The notes beneath the pieces are model-generated. The model was not told the origin of the DNA and searched no databases. It was given only the letters and a program-made list of their open reading frames with translations. DNA of 64,000 nucleotides from Phycisphaeraceae bacterium (GTDB lineage: Bacteria; Planctomycetota; Phycisphaerae; Phycisphaerales; UBA1924): positions 1-64,000 of the forward strand of contig JAJTGZ010000001.1 in assembly GCA_021299385.1 (NCBI GenBank), in the 5' to 3' direction. Below are positions 46,423-61,871 of this stretch, piece by piece; position 1 is the first letter of the stretch, and each line of letters starts with the position of its first letter. Both the position numbers and the translations under genes were made by a program.

Positions 46423-48435
46423 TTGCCGCGTGGTTTCGGGGCTTTATGTAGTAGGAGTAGTACTTTCGCTACCACCACCAGTAAAACAAAGTATCCTGAT
46501 CGGGAAAAGTCTCTTGTGCTTGCACTTCTCGCCAGCACCGAGTTGCCCCGCGATGCCCTTCCCTATACAGCTGAGTTTGACAAGCTGAAAGCCGAGTTTG
46601 AGAAGAAGCAGCAGACCACGATTAAGGATGTGGACTTCTGGCGGATGATGTCGAGCATCGGCAAGGGAGGCGGGCTTGCCAAGAAGGGCGGCAAGAAGAA
46701 AGCGCCGCGTACGCCAACCCTGACCGACGATGAGCAGTTGGAAATCCTGCGACTCTTGCCCGACGGCATCGGCAACCGTGACCACCTGCCCTACACGGCG
46801 AAGTTCGACGAGATGCACAAGCGTTTCGCCAAGCTCACCGGGAAGAAGCTGGATAAGCACCAGTTCTGGCGGGGGGTGTCTCGGGTCGCCAGGAACGCGC
46901 GGCAACCGAAGCCTGTCTACGAAACCGCCCCGCTTGGCGATCTTGATGCCACACTTGTGGCGTTCCTTGAAGATCGCAACCCCTGGTGGGTTGTCAAACC
47001 CAAGTTCCCCACCGAGCGGTACCGTCGGTGGGCCTATTGCGAGGTTGTCAAGCGGTTGTGCACCAAACTAGCACCGATCGTCGCCGTCCGCGGCTCTCGG
47101 CGTGTTGGCAAGAGCGTCCTACAGGCGCAACTCATCGAGGAACTCCTCCTACTCGGGCGGTTTGATCCAACGAACAGATCGGTCGATCCGTCCCGCATTC
47201 TCAGCGTGCAGTTCGATGCTGCCCCAACGCTCGGCGGCCTATCGATGCCGATACAGTCGATCGTCCGCTGGTTTGAGGCCAATATCCTGAAACGAACTCT
47301 GAACGAAGCGTCCAGGGCTGGTGAACCGGCGTACCTGTTCTTCGACGAGGTGCAGGACCTACCCGACTGGTCCGTGCAGCTCAAGATTCTCGCCGACCAC
47401 TCCGACGCCCGGATAGTGGTGACGGGCAGTTCCGCCCTCCGTATCGCGGCGGGCCAAGACAATCTCGCCGGTCGCATGACGACGATCGAACTCGGGCCGC
47501 TGCGGCTGGCCGAAGTGGCGGGTATTCGGGAGTTGCCTGACCTGCCGGTCTATGCGCCCGACGCGCCGCTCGAAGATTGGAAGAAGAAGGATTTTTGGCT
47601 CGGGCTGATCGCGCACGGCAAGAAGCACGCGAAACTGCGGGACGAGGCATTTCGGTTCTTTTCGGAGTTCGGTGGGTATCCCATGTGCCACAACAAGGCG
47701 GGTATCGACGCGAACACGCTCCGGCAGCAGGTCATCAACGAGGTCATCACCAAGACCATCCAGCATGATCCAGGACACCGCCCGCACGCCCCTGCACTGG
47801 ACTCGGCATTGATCGCCGAGGTATTCAAGATCGCCTGCCGATACGCAGGGCGTTCTGTTCTGCCCAAACGGTTCGCGGAGGAAATCCAGATGGTTCTGGG
47901 CAGCCCGGTGCCGGACAAAAAGATCACCGATGCGCTATCGTTCCTCGCTGATTCGTTACTGCTCTACCGCGTCCAGCCGCTCGAAATGCAGGGCAAGAAG
48001 CAGGCGCACCCGCCCAAGCTTTGCATCTGCGACCATTTCGTCCGCAACGGTGTCTTGCAAGAAACCGTGCCCCTCGACCCGATCGCGCTCAAAGGCTGTG
48101 ACGAGGCGGTGTCGGGCCAGGTTGGCTTTGTGATCGAAAGCGTGTTGGGATACTTCCTAAAAGGTATCCCCGGTGTCGAGTTGTCTTGGTTTCCTGAGCG
48201 TGCCAACGAGCCGGAGGTGGATTTCATCCTCACGATTGGCACTAACAGGATACCGCTGGAGGTCAAGTACCGCCGAAGTGTTCCGGGCAAGGCCGAGGTA
48301 GCGGGGATTGATGCATTCTGTGGCAAGCAAGCCTACTCGGCACCGTTTGGGTTGATCATCACGCAAGGGGCTGAGGGGCCGGTCGGAGAACGTGCAATCG
48401 CTCTGCCAGCTTCCACTTTTTTGCTCATAAAATGA
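46423..48435 (+). CDS. AAA ATPase with DUF4143/PD-(D/E)XK-like C-terminus and duplicated N-terminal module
   Basis: Walker A GSRRVGKSVLQAQL, Walker B AYLFFDEVQDL, C-terminal EPEVDFILTIGTNRIPLEVKYR; N-terminal repeats LPYTAEFDKLKAEFEKK..DVDFWRMMS and LPYTAKFDEMHKRFAKL..KHQFWRGVS; TTG start. Confidence 0.8.
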   Translation: MPRGFGALCSRSSTFATTTSKTKYPDREKSLVLALLASTELPRDALPYTAEFDKLKAEFEKKQQTTIKDVDFWRMMSSIGKGGGLAKKGGKKKAPRTPTLTDDEQLEILRLLPDGIGNRDHLPYTAKFDEMHKRFAKLTGKKLDKHQFWRGVSRVARNARQPKPVYETAPLGDLDATLVAFLEDRNPWWVVKPKFPTERYRRWAYCEVVKRLCTKLAPIVAVRGSRRVGKSVLQAQLIEELLLLGRFDPTNRSVDPSRILSVQFDAAPTLGGLSMPIQSIVRWFEANILKRTLNEASRAGEPAYLFFDEVQDLPDWSVQLKILADHSDARIVVTGSSALRIAAGQDNLAGRMTTIELGPLRLAEVAGIRELPDLPVYAPDAPLEDWKKKDFWLGLIAHGKKHAKLRDEAFRFFSEFGGYPMCHNKAGIDANTLRQQVINEVITKTIQHDPGHRPHAPALDSALIAEVFKIACRYAGRSVLPKRFAEEIQMVLGSPVPDKKITDALSFLADSLLLYRVQPLEMQGKKQAHPPKLCICDHFVRNGVLQETVPLDPIALKGCDEAVSGQVGFVIESVLGYFLKGIPGVELSWFPERANEPEVDFILTIGTNRIPLEVKYRRSVPGKAEVAGIDAFCGKQAYSAPFGLIITQGAEGPVGERAIALPASTFLLIK

Positions 48436-48679
48436 AGCGCAGTCGAAAATGGCAAGGAATCGGGGCACTGGACCGTGTTACCCGATCACGATGCGAACGG
48501 ATCAAATTTGTCCACGCAGCCCTTGCCCAGTCCTTGGGGCGTGCCTAACATCTTGACCTAACCCAAGCCGTCGGGGGGCGTAACCCCGGCACCGAGTTTA
48601 CCACTTCCCTGTCTGGGGCACCCTTCCAAGGCCCCGGATCGCGGCTGACGCCGTCGGGGTCGTGGGAGGTGGAGCCCAC

Positions 48680-49108
48680 ATGGCAAAGAAGGAAGTCAAA
48701 GAGATATTCAAGATGATGGCGCCCGGTGGCACGGCTACGCCTGCGCCGCCGTTGGGCCCGGTGCTGGGTGCGAAGGGTGTCAACCCCGGGCAGTTCATCC
48801 AGCAGTTCAACGCCAAGACCGCGGCCCTGAAGGGCAAGGTGGTGGGTGTTGTTGTTACGGTCTTTACCGACAAGAGCTTTACCTTTGAGATCAAGGCCTC
48901 GCCGGCGAGCGTGCTGATCAAGGAGAAGGCGAAGGTTGAGAAGGGTTCGGGGGAGCCGAACAAGAAGAAGGTTGGCAAGATCAAGAAGGCTGATTTGGAA
49001 GCTATCGCCAAGGAAAAGATGGCTGACCTGAACGCCGGGTCTATGGAAGCGGCAATCCGGATCATCGAAGGTCAGGCGCGCTCGATGGGCGTCGTGGTGG
49101 AGGGCTAA
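48680..49108 (+). CDS. rplK: 50S ribosomal protein L11
   Basis: GTATPAPPLGPVLGAKGVNPGQFIQQFNAKT; SMEAAIRIIEGQARSMGV. Confidence 0.97.
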   Translation: MAKKEVKEIFKMMAPGGTATPAPPLGPVLGAKGVNPGQFIQQFNAKTAALKGKVVGVVVTVFTDKSFTFEIKASPASVLIKEKAKVEKGSGEPNKKKVGKIKKADLEAIAKEKMADLNAGSMEAAIRIIEGQARSMGVVVEG

Positions 49109-49112
49109 AGCA

Positions 49113-49817
49113 ATGGCAAGCAAACTCTCAAAGCGCATGAAAGCGAACGTTGAGGCGCAGCCGGTCGAGGCGTTGGAGCCCGCGGCGGCGATCTCGGCGA
49201 TCAAGAAGTTCAAGGGCCCCAAGTTTGACCAGACGGTCAACATCGCGTTGCTGCTGAACATGGACCCGGCACAGACCGAGCAGGGGATCCGTGGATCGGT
49301 CTCGCTGCCCAAGGGGATCGGCAAGAGCAAGAAGGTGGTGGCGTTCTGCTCGGCTGATAAGGTGGCCGAGGCAAAGGCGGCGGGGGCGATCGAGGCCGGC
49401 GGGGATGACCTGGTGGCCAAGATCGAGGGTGGGTGGATGGAGTTTGATGTAGCGGTGGCAACGCCGGACATGATGCGGATCATCGCCAAGCTTGGCAAGG
49501 TGCTCGGGCCCAAGGGTTTGATGCCCTCGCCCAAGACCGGGGCGGTTACGCCCAAGGTGATCGACGCGGTGCGTGAGTTTTCGGCCGGTAAGGTTGAGTT
49601 CCGCAACGACAAGGCCGGGAACGTGCACGCGATCTTGGGGAAGATGAGCTTTGCCGAGGGGGACCTAGCGGCGAACCTCAGCGCGTTCATTGATGCGATT
49701 GAGAAGTTGCGTCCGAGCACGACCAAGGGTGGGTTTATCAAGAAGGTCGTCATCAGCGGTTGCATGACGCCGGGGGTTATTGTGAAGTACACGTCAGAGT
49801 TGCCCGAGGCGAAGTAA
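49113..49817 (+). CDS. rplA: 50S ribosomal protein L1
   Basis: KFDQTVNIALLLNMDPAQTEQGIRGSVSLPKGIGK; LGKVLGPKGLMPSPKTGAVT. Confidence 0.97.
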   Translation: MASKLSKRMKANVEAQPVEALEPAAAISAIKKFKGPKFDQTVNIALLLNMDPAQTEQGIRGSVSLPKGIGKSKKVVAFCSADKVAEAKAAGAIEAGGDDLVAKIEGGWMEFDVAVATPDMMRIIAKLGKVLGPKGLMPSPKTGAVTPKVIDAVREFSAGKVEFRNDKAGNVHAILGKMSFAEGDLAANLSAFIDAIEKLRPSTTKGGFIKKVVISGCMTPGVIVKYTSELPEAK

Positions 49818-49881
49818 GCCCGCAGAGAAAGCATGAACGCGCCGGCCCGGCAGGGGCGCGAGGCGTGTTGAGAGGACAGCC

Positions 49882-50424
49882 ATGTCAAAGACAGTCAAAT
49901 CGATGATCATGCGGGACTACACCACCCGCGTCGGGGACGTCAAGGACGGGATGCTCATCAGCATCCGCGGCCTTAAGGCGATCGACACGACCAAGCTGCG
50001 CAACAACCTGGCCAAGCACAAGGTCAAGGTAACCGTCATCCGCAACAGCCTGGCCAAGAAGCAGTTCAAGGGGACGAGTTTCGAGAAGCTTGAAACCCTC
50101 CTGACGGGTCCCTCGGCACTGGTGCTGAGCCAGACGAGCGTGGTCGAGGCGGCGCGGAGCATCGTCGGGATGCTCAAGGACTTCCCGACGCTCGAACTCA
50201 AGGGCGCGATCCTGGACGGGACGCTCTTTGAGGGGAAGAAGGGTGTTGAGGAACTGAGCAAATACCCGACGCGCGAGGAGGCGATCGGCCAGGCTGTTAC
50301 GCTGATCGTGTCGCCTGGCAAGAAGTTGCTGGCGCAGGTCAAGGGTCCTGGGTCGAACGTGGCGGGGATCATCAAGGCGATTGAGGCGAAACTGGAGAAG
50401 GGTGAGGCGATCGCGAAGGTGTAA
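49882..50424 (+). CDS. rplJ: 50S ribosomal protein L10
   Basis: position between L1 and L7/L12; VKVTVIRNSLAKKQFKGTSFEKLETLLTGPSALVLS. Confidence 0.94.
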   Translation: MSKTVKSMIMRDYTTRVGDVKDGMLISIRGLKAIDTTKLRNNLAKHKVKVTVIRNSLAKKQFKGTSFEKLETLLTGPSALVLSQTSVVEAARSIVGMLKDFPTLELKGAILDGTLFEGKKGVEELSKYPTREEAIGQAVTLIVSPGKKLLAQVKGPGSNVAGIIKAIEAKLEKGEAIAKV

Positions 50425-50623
50425 GTTTGGATCGGGGTGGCGAGGGCCACCCGGCGTAGTTCACCGGCCGTGATGGACGTGTGGGCTGCGTAAGCAAATG
50501 GATACTTGGCCGGCCACTGGCCCTTGGGCGTAAGCCTGGGTTAAAGAGCAGGATGTCCTGCCCCTCTGGCCGGAAGTTTAGGGACCCGCGTGTGCGGGTA
50601 CCGGTTTGAGAATGGAAGTATTT

Positions 50624-51001
50624 ATGTCGAACATTGCAGAACTCGGCGACAAGTTGGCAGCGTTGACCCTGAAGGATGCTGTTGAGCTTGGCAAGTACAT
50701 GAAGGAAACCTACGGCATCGAGGCCGCCGCGGGCGGTGGTGTCGCGGTGGCGGCTGCCCCGGCAGCGGCCGCGGCCCCGGCGGAGGAGAAGACGAGCTTT
50801 GACGTTACGCTCAAGGCAGCGGGCGAGAAGAAGATCGACGTCATCAAGGTGGTGCGCGAGGTTACGGGCCTGGGGCTGAAGGAAGCCAAGGACCTTGTCG
50901 ACGGCGCACCGAAGAAGGTCAAGGAGGGCCTGCCCAAGGCCGACGCCGAGGCTCTCAAGAAGAAGCTCGAGGCCGTCGGGGCGCAGGTTGTTTTGGACTA
51001 A
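50624..51001 (+). CDS. rplL: 50S ribosomal protein L7/L12
   Basis: [50 protein letters not shown]. Confidence 0.97.
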   Translation: MSNIAELGDKLAALTLKDAVELGKYMKETYGIEAAAGGGVAVAAAPAAAAAPAEEKTSFDVTLKAAGEKKIDVIKVVREVTGLGLKEAKDLVDGAPKKVKEGLPKADAEALKKKLEAVGAQVVLD

Positions 51002-51235
51002 GGCAGATCGGGCGTGCGGGCAGGGGTTCCTGCTGGCACGTCCGTCAAGAGATTTGCCGAGCGCTGGCCCAGCGGCCCGCGCCCGGCCTTATTGACGCCC
51101 TGCATGCCCGCGGCTGACCGGACCAGTCGCGTGGCGAAAGGGCTGTACGCCTTTGTCCGGGTTGCCTATGATGTTTGTATCGTCGTCCCCGCGTACATGA
51201 ACACCCAAGCGTAAAGACGCCCTGAGCGATGGCCA

Positions 51236-51266
51236 GACCGCCCCTGCGCGGTCCTTCTTTGCTTTT
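51236..51266 (+). terminator. candidate attenuator hairpin in the rplL-rpoB intergenic region
   Basis: GACCGC-CCCTGC-GCGGTC followed by CTTCTTTGCTTTT. Confidence 0.5.
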
Positions 51267-51348
51267 GCAACTGATTTGCGTTCTGGCCCAGTAGATACTC
51301 CGCCCGCCTGGTTCACGCAAAGTGAAAAAAAAATAGAGGTCAATACCC

Positions 51349-54300
51349 ATGGCAGATACCAAGACGACCATCGAGAACAAGGCCGCACCGCACGGGGCAT
51401 TTGCCGCCCACGGCTCTGCTGAGAACCGCCCCGTCCGCGACTATGCCAAGCGTGGCGACGGGATGAGCGTGCCGGACTTGACGAAGATTCAGTCCGACTC
51501 GTATGAGCGGTTTTTGCAGTTGACCAAAGGGCCTCAGGAGCGCGACAAGATGCTCGGCCTTGAGGCGTTGATGCGTGAGGTCTTCCCGATCGAGAGTTAC
51601 GACGGGACGATGGCTCTGGAATACCTGCACTATCAACTCGAGGACCCGCGGTACACCAGCGACGAGTGCCGGGAGTTGCGTTTGACGTTTGGGATGCCGT
51701 TCAAGGTCGGCGTGCGTCTTCGGCGTGAGGGGCAGACGGAGGTTGCCGAGGAGGAGATTTATCTCGGCGAGTTTCCCAAGATGATCGGCGGCGGTGAGTT
51801 CATCGTCAACGGTGCCGAGCGTGTGATCGTCAGCCAGTTGCACCGCTCGCCGGGGGTGGACTTTTCGATCACCAGCAGCGAGGCCGACCGCCCGCTGCAC
51901 TCGGCACGGATCATCCCCGAGCGCGGCTCGTGGATCGAGCTGGAGGTGACCAAGAAGGACGTGCTGGCGATGCGGATCGACCAGAGCACCAAGCTCGCGG
52001 CGACAACGTTCCTGCGGTGTCTGGACGAGAGCATCAGCACCACCGAGCGGCTTCTGGGGCTGTTCTATGAGATCAGCGAGGTCAAGGGTGAGGCCGTGCG
52101 TGCGGACATGTACGCCGCGGCGGCGATTGTGGATACCGAGAGCGGCGAGGAGCTCGTGGGCGTCGGGCGGATCATCGGCGAGGAGGCCGCGGCTGCGATC
52201 GTCGCCAGCAAGCTCAAGAGCGTGCGCGTGATCATCAACCCGAGCGATACGCTGATCCTCAACACGGTGGCCGAGGAGAAGCTTGACCAGTTTGCGGAGT
52301 TTGCGGGCACCGAGTATGAGCGTGCGCTGCTGAAGGTGTATAGCAAGCTGCGCCCGGGCAACCCGCCGCAGATCGAGAAGGCCAAGGCGTTGTTCGTTGA
52401 GAAGTTCTTTGACGACAACCGCTACCGCCTGGGGCGTGTGGGTCGCTTCCGGATCAACCGCAAGTTTGACCTGAAGGTGCCCGAGGACCAGATGTTCATC
52501 CGTGCCGAGGATTTTCTGAAGGTTGTTAGCTACCTGCTGGACCTGCGGAGCAAGCGGATCGACGCCGACACGGGTGCCCCGGCGGCGCACGTTGACGACA
52601 TCGACCACCTGGGCAACCGCCGGCTGCGGACGCTGGATGAGTTGGCGGTCGAGGAGTTGCGGAAGGGGTTTTTGAAGTTGCGTCGGACGGTTCAGGAGCG
52701 GATGAGCGTCAAGGACCCGACCGAGACGCTCAAGATCGCCGACCTGGTCAACAGCAAGAGCATCAGCAGCGCGATCGACTTTTTCTTTGGCCGTAGCGAA
52801 CTGAGCCAGGTTGTCGACCAGACGAACCCTTTGAGCAGCCAGGTGCACGAGCGGCGTCTGTCGGCGCTCGGGCCCGGCGGTCTCAACCGCAAGCGTGCAG
52901 GCTTTGAGGTGCGCGACGTGCACATCAGCCACTACGGGCGTATCTGCCCGATCGAGACGCCCGAGGGTACCAACATCGGCCTGATCGCCTCGATGGGGAT
53001 TTACAGCACCATCGACGACTACGGGTTCATCCGGACGCCCTATCGCGTGGTCAAGGACGGCAGGGTTACCGACAAGATCATCCACCTGCGTGCCGATGAG
53101 GAGATGAAGGCCGTGCTCGCGCCGACGGACGCGATGGACCTGGTCGGCAAGCTCAAGGAGGGTGCGATCTTGGCGCGGGTGAACGGCGAGCTGGCGGAGG
53201 TTTCCAGCGACCTGGTGAACTTCCTGGATATTGCCCCCAAGCAGGTGGTGGGCATCTCGGCGGCGTTGATCCCGTTCCTGGAGCACGACGACGCCAACCG
53301 CGCGTTGATGGGCAGCAACATGCAGCGGCAGGCGGTGCCGCTGGTGAAGGTTGACCCGCCGATCATCGCCACGGGTTTGGAGAAGGACTGCGGGCGCAAC
53401 TCGGGGATGATCGTCCGCGCCAAGAACAGCGGCACGGTAACAGCGGTTGACGCCAGCAAGATCATCATCGACAACAGTGATGAGTATGCCCTGCGCAAGT
53501 TCGTTGGCCTCAACGAGCGGACGTGCCAGAACCAGCGGCCGATCGTCAAGCTCGGGCAGAAGATCAAGAAGGGGGACGTTTTGGCCGACGGTGCCAGCAC
53601 CCGCAATGGTGAGCTGGCCATCGGCAAGAACGTGCTCGTCGCGTTCAACACCTTCGACGGGTACAACTTCGAGGACGCCATTGTCATCAACGAGCGGATC
53701 GTCAAGGAGGACGTTTTTACGTCCATCCACATCGACGCCTATGAGGTCGAGGTGCGTGAGACGAAGCTCGGGCGTGAGGAGTTCACTCGCGACATCCCCA
53801 ACGTCAGCGAGAAGATGCTGCGGAACCTTGACGACAACGGCGTCATCCGCCTTGGCGCACGCGTTGGGCCTGGGGACATCCTGGTGGGCAAGGTGAGCCC
53901 TAAGAGCAAGACGGAGCTGACACCCGAGGAAAAACTGCTGCACGCGATCTTCGGTCGTGCGGGCGAGGACGTCAAGAATGATTCATTGGAGGTGCCGGCC
54001 GGGGTCGAGGGGATCGTCATCGGTGCCAAGCGGTTCAGCCGGCGTCTGCACATGAGCGAGGAGCAGAAGCGTCAGCTCAAGCAGCAGCTGGACGAATACT
54101 CCGCGCGGATGGACGCCGAGGCTATCGGAATCTTCAAGCAGATGGTCTCGCAGATCAACGAGATTCTTGGCACGCCGATGGTTGACCCGACGACTCGTCA
54201 GAAGGTGGGCGCGTCGGACATCACCGAGGTGCTCATCGAGCAGATCGCGGGTTTTAGCGACAAGTGGATGAAGGGGAGCAAAGAGGCCAAGGACAAGGCC

Positions 54301-55233
54301 GAGGTTGTGTATCGGCAGTTCTGGCCGCGTGTGCAGGGTGTGCAGAAGGAGAAGGAGCGCAAGGTCGGGCACATGAAGCGTGGGGATGAGTTGCCGACGG
54401 GCGTGCTGGAGATGGTGAAGGTCTACATCGCCACCAAGCGGACGCTGAGCGTCGGCGACAAGATGGCCGGCCGCCACGGCAACAAGGGTGTGATCGCCCG
54501 GATTGTCCCCGAGCAGGACATGCCGTTCATGTCCGACGGGAGCACGGTGGACATCCTGCTCAACCCGCTGGGGGTGCCCTCGCGGATGAACGTGGGGCAG
54601 ATTCTTGAGACGCACCTTGGGTGGGCCGCACGGGTGCTGGGCTTCCAGGCCGTGACGCCCGTCTTCGACGGCGCGACGGAGGATGAGATTCACCGCGCGA
54701 TCGAGGAGGCCAACACCCACGTAACCAAGCGCAGCGACGAGATCGAAAAGAGCGGCATCGCGCCGCACTGGAAAGAGGTGCTCGTCAAGATGCCACGCGG
54801 CGGCAAGATACAGCTCCACGACGGCCGCACGGGCGAACCGTTCGGGCAGAAGACCACCGTCGGGGTTATGTACCTGCTCAAGCTGCACCACCTTGTCGAT
54901 GACAAGATCCACGCACGCGCCACCGGCCCCTACAGCCTCATCACGCAGCAGCCCCTGGGCGGCAAGGCCCGCACCGGCGGCCAGCGGTTCGGCGAGATGG
55001 AGGTCTGGGCGCTTGAGGCCTATGGCGCGGCATACATCCTGCAGGAACTCCTGACCGTCAAGAGCGACGACGTCGAGGGGCGCACCAAGATTTACGAGAG
55101 CATGGTCAAGGGGACCAACACCCTCGAAGCGGGCATGCCCGTCGCGTTCGATGTTCTCTGCTCTGAGCTTAAGGGCCTGGGCATGAACGTGAGCCTTGAG
55201 AAAAAGGCGACGGCCGCGGGGAGCCTGCTCTAA
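51349..55233 (+). CDS. rpoB: DNA-directed RNA polymerase subunit beta
   Basis: full-length ORF with [62 protein letters not shown]. Confidence 0.99.
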   Translation: MADTKTTIENKAAPHGAFAAHGSAENRPVRDYAKRGDGMSVPDLTKIQSDSYERFLQLTKGPQERDKMLGLEALMREVFPIESYDGTMALEYLHYQLEDPRYTSDECRELRLTFGMPFKVGVRLRREGQTEVAEEEIYLGEFPKMIGGGEFIVNGAERVIVSQLHRSPGVDFSITSSEADRPLHSARIIPERGSWIELEVTKKDVLAMRIDQSTKLAATTFLRCLDESISTTERLLGLFYEISEVKGEAVRADMYAAAAIVDTESGEELVGVGRIIGEEAAAAIVASKLKSVRVIINPSDTLILNTVAEEKLDQFAEFAGTEYERALLKVYSKLRPGNPPQIEKAKALFVEKFFDDNRYRLGRVGRFRINRKFDLKVPEDQMFIRAEDFLKVVSYLLDLRSKRIDADTGAPAAHVDDIDHLGNRRLRTLDELAVEELRKGFLKLRRTVQERMSVKDPTETLKIADLVNSKSISSAIDFFFGRSELSQVVDQTNPLSSQVHERRLSALGPGGLNRKRAGFEVRDVHISHYGRICPIETPEGTNIGLIASMGIYSTIDDYGFIRTPYRVVKDGRVTDKIIHLRADEEMKAVLAPTDAMDLVGKLKEGAILARVNGELAEVSSDLVNFLDIAPKQVVGISAALIPFLEHDDANRALMGSNMQRQAVPLVKVDPPIIATGLEKDCGRNSGMIVRAKNSGTVTAVDASKIIIDNSDEYALRKFVGLNERTCQNQRPIVKLGQKIKKGDVLADGASTRNGELAIGKNVLVAFNTFDGYNFEDAIVINERIVKEDVFTSIHIDAYEVEVRETKLGREEFTRDIPNVSEKMLRNLDDNGVIRLGARVGPGDILVGKVSPKSKTELTPEEKLLHAIFGRAGEDVKNDSLEVPAGVEGIVIGAKRFSRRLHMSEEQKRQLKQQLDEYSARMDAEAIGIFKQMVSQINEILGTPMVDPTTRQKVGASDITEVLIEQIAGFSDKWMKGSKEAKDKAEVVYRQFWPRVQGVQKEKERKVGHMKRGDELPTGVLEMVKVYIATKRTLSVGDKMAGRHGNKGVIARIVPEQDMPFMSDGSTVDILLNPLGVPSRMNVGQILETHLGWAARVLGFQAVTPVFDGATEDEIHRAIEEANTHVTKRSDEIEKSGIAPHWKEVLVKMPRGGKIQLHDGRTGEPFGQKTTVGVMYLLKLHHLVDDKIHARATGPYSLITQQPLGGKARTGGQRFGEMEVWALEAYGAAYILQELLTVKSDDVEGRTKIYESMVKGTNTLEAGMPVAFDVLCSELKGLGMNVSLEKKATAAGSLL

Positions 55234-55382
55234 ACCCCCACGTATCGCCGCTGATACCGCTTTGTTTGCCCCGTCTTTGTTCGACCCGTCCTCTTCCCTG
55301 ATCGACTCGAAACAACCCTGCCCGCACCCGCGAGCAGCCCACTGAGCACCGGTTTGACCACCCACCGCTCCCGGAGATTACC

Positions 55383-59768
<4,386 letters not shown>

Positions 59769-60143
59769 TAACTACAGACGCCCACTCACCCGGCGACATC
59801 TTCTACCCCCTCCCCTAGAACAATCTGGCGGGAGGGCACGGATGCGGTTCGCCCACAAAGCACGCACCAAGGAACACCCACCAAACCACACCTTCAACGC
59901 ATACAACAGACCAGATACACAAACCTCCATCCTACCTTTGCCCCTCCAGCCTCTGAGTAATCCCCCCTCCACTAGGCCCCGCACACCGCCGCACAGGAAC
60001 ACCCAAACACAATCCTGCGGATAGATCAGACCCCCACGACCCACCCCCACGACCCACCACCAGACCGATCACCGAAGCTTTGCAACACGACGCTTTCCCT
60101 CATCGACACGACCCGCAACCGGGGTTACGCTTCTCTCCCACGC

Positions 60144-61859
60144 ATGGCACGCTCACGCAAGAAACTCGGCGAGATCCTCATCGGCTGGGGGACCATCAAC
60201 GCCGGGCAGGTCGATAACGCCGTCGCCAAGGCGAAAACCTCCGGCAAGCGCATCGGCGACACCCTCGTCGAGCTCGGCTTCGCCACCGAAGAGATGATCG
60301 CCAAGGCGTTGGCCAACCAGTTCAGCATCGAGTATGTGGACCTTGAGGCCAGCGGTATCGCCGCGCAGGTCGATACCAAGCTCATCCCCGACGAGCTGAT
60401 CAAAAAGCACCTCGTCCTGCCCCTGGCCCGCTCCAACGGGCGCCTGACGCTGATCATCCACGACCCGCTGAACCTGGAGCTGCAAGACATGCTCCGCTTC
60501 CGCCTCAACGCCGAGATCGACCCGCGCATCGCCCCCCGCGCGCAGATCAAAAAGTTCATCGAGGGGAAGCTCGCCGCCCCCAAGGAAGCCAACCCCAACG
60601 CGACGCTCGTAACCGCCTCGATCGACAAGTCCGTCGACCGCTCGGTCGACCGCTCGGTTGACAAGTCCATCGACATCACCGGCGAGGACGCACCGATCGT
60701 CCGCCTCGTGCACCGCATGCTCTCTGAGGCCGTCAACATGCGGGCCAGCGATATCCACATGGAGCCCTTCGGCGACCGCGTCCGCCTCCGCTACCGCATC
60801 GACGGCGTCTGCTCCCTGCGCGACAACCTCCCCAAGCGCATGCAGAACGCCATCCTCAGCCGGCTCAAGCTCATGAGCGGGATGAACATCGCCGAGAAAC
60901 GCATCCCCCAGGACGGGCGCATCAAGCTCAACATGACCGACAAGACGGTCGACTTCCGCGTCTCGGCCTGCCCCTGTTACCACGGCGAGAGCGTCGTCCT
61001 GCGCATCCTCCGCCCCGACTCCGTCAAGATCGGGCTGATGAACCTGGGCTTCGAGGAAGACAACTTCATCATCTTCAACAAGATCATCCGCCGGCCCAAC
61101 GGCATCTTCCTTGTAACCGGCCCGACCGGGTCCGGCAAAACCACCACACTCTATTCTGCGCTGGAGGTCCTCAACCGGCCCGACAAGAAGATCATCACCG
61201 CCGAGGACCCCATCGAATACAACTTCCGCGGCATCAACCAGTGCCAGGTGCGCGACAAGATCGGCTTTTCGTTTGCCACGATCCTCAAAACGATGCTCCG
61301 GCAAGCGCCCAACATCATCCTCATCGGTGAGATCCGCGACCGCGAGGTCGCCGAGATTGCCATCCAGGCCGCCCTTACGGGCCACCTTGTCTTTAGCACC
61401 CTGCACACCAACGACGCGCCCAGCGCGATCACCCGGCTCAACGACATGGGCGTCAAGCCCTTCCTGGTCGCCAGCGCGATCCAGGCCGTCATGGCCCAGC
61501 GCCTTGCCCGCGTTCTCTGCCCGCAGTGCAAGCGCGTGGCCGAGAACCCCGACCACAAGTACCTCAAGCTCTGCAACATCACACCCGAGGAGGCCGTCGG
61601 CAAGGTCCACGAGCCTGTCGGGTGCGACAACTGCAACAAGACCGGCTATCGAGGCCGCAAGGCGCTCTTTGAGATGATGCTCATGAACTCGCAGATCCGT
61701 GAGATGGCCTTTGCGATGGAGCCGGTGAGCAAGATCCGCGTCGCCGCGTTGGCCGCGGGCATGCGCCCGCTCGTGGAGGATGGGAAGATCAAGGTCCTTA
61801 AAGGGATCACCACCCCCGACGAGGTCGCACGGATGACGCAGGTCGAAGGGGTCGAGTAA
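60144..61859 (+). CDS. type IV pilus / type II secretion assembly ATPase (PilB/GspE)
   Basis: LVTGPTGSGKTTTLYSALEVLN, ITAEDPIEYNFRGINQCQV, HLVFSTLHTNDAPSAITRL, CPQCKR..CDNCNKTGYRGRKALFEM. Confidence 0.93.
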   Translation: MARSRKKLGEILIGWGTINAGQVDNAVAKAKTSGKRIGDTLVELGFATEEMIAKALANQFSIEYVDLEASGIAAQVDTKLIPDELIKKHLVLPLARSNGRLTLIIHDPLNLELQDMLRFRLNAEIDPRIAPRAQIKKFIEGKLAAPKEANPNATLVTASIDKSVDRSVDRSVDKSIDITGEDAPIVRLVHRMLSEAVNMRASDIHMEPFGDRVRLRYRIDGVCSLRDNLPKRMQNAILSRLKLMSGMNIAEKRIPQDGRIKLNMTDKTVDFRVSACPCYHGESVVLRILRPDSVKIGLMNLGFEEDNFIIFNKIIRRPNGIFLVTGPTGSGKTTTLYSALEVLNRPDKKIITAEDPIEYNFRGINQCQVRDKIGFSFATILKTMLRQAPNIILIGEIRDREVAEIAIQAALTGHLVFSTLHTNDAPSAITRLNDMGVKPFLVASAIQAVMAQRLARVLCPQCKRVAENPDHKYLKLCNITPEEAVGKVHEPVGCDNCNKTGYRGRKALFEMMLMNSQIREMAFAMEPVSKIRVAALAAGMRPLVEDGKIKVLKGITTPDEVARMTQVEGVE

Positions 61860-61871
61860 GGGGTAGGTTTC

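Noticed and set aside
59769-60143. Possible gene or ncRNA in the C/A-rich rpoC-pilB gap
   Set aside because: No convincing ORF, terminator or stable structure seen; only skewed composition and a short CCCCACGACCCAC duplication
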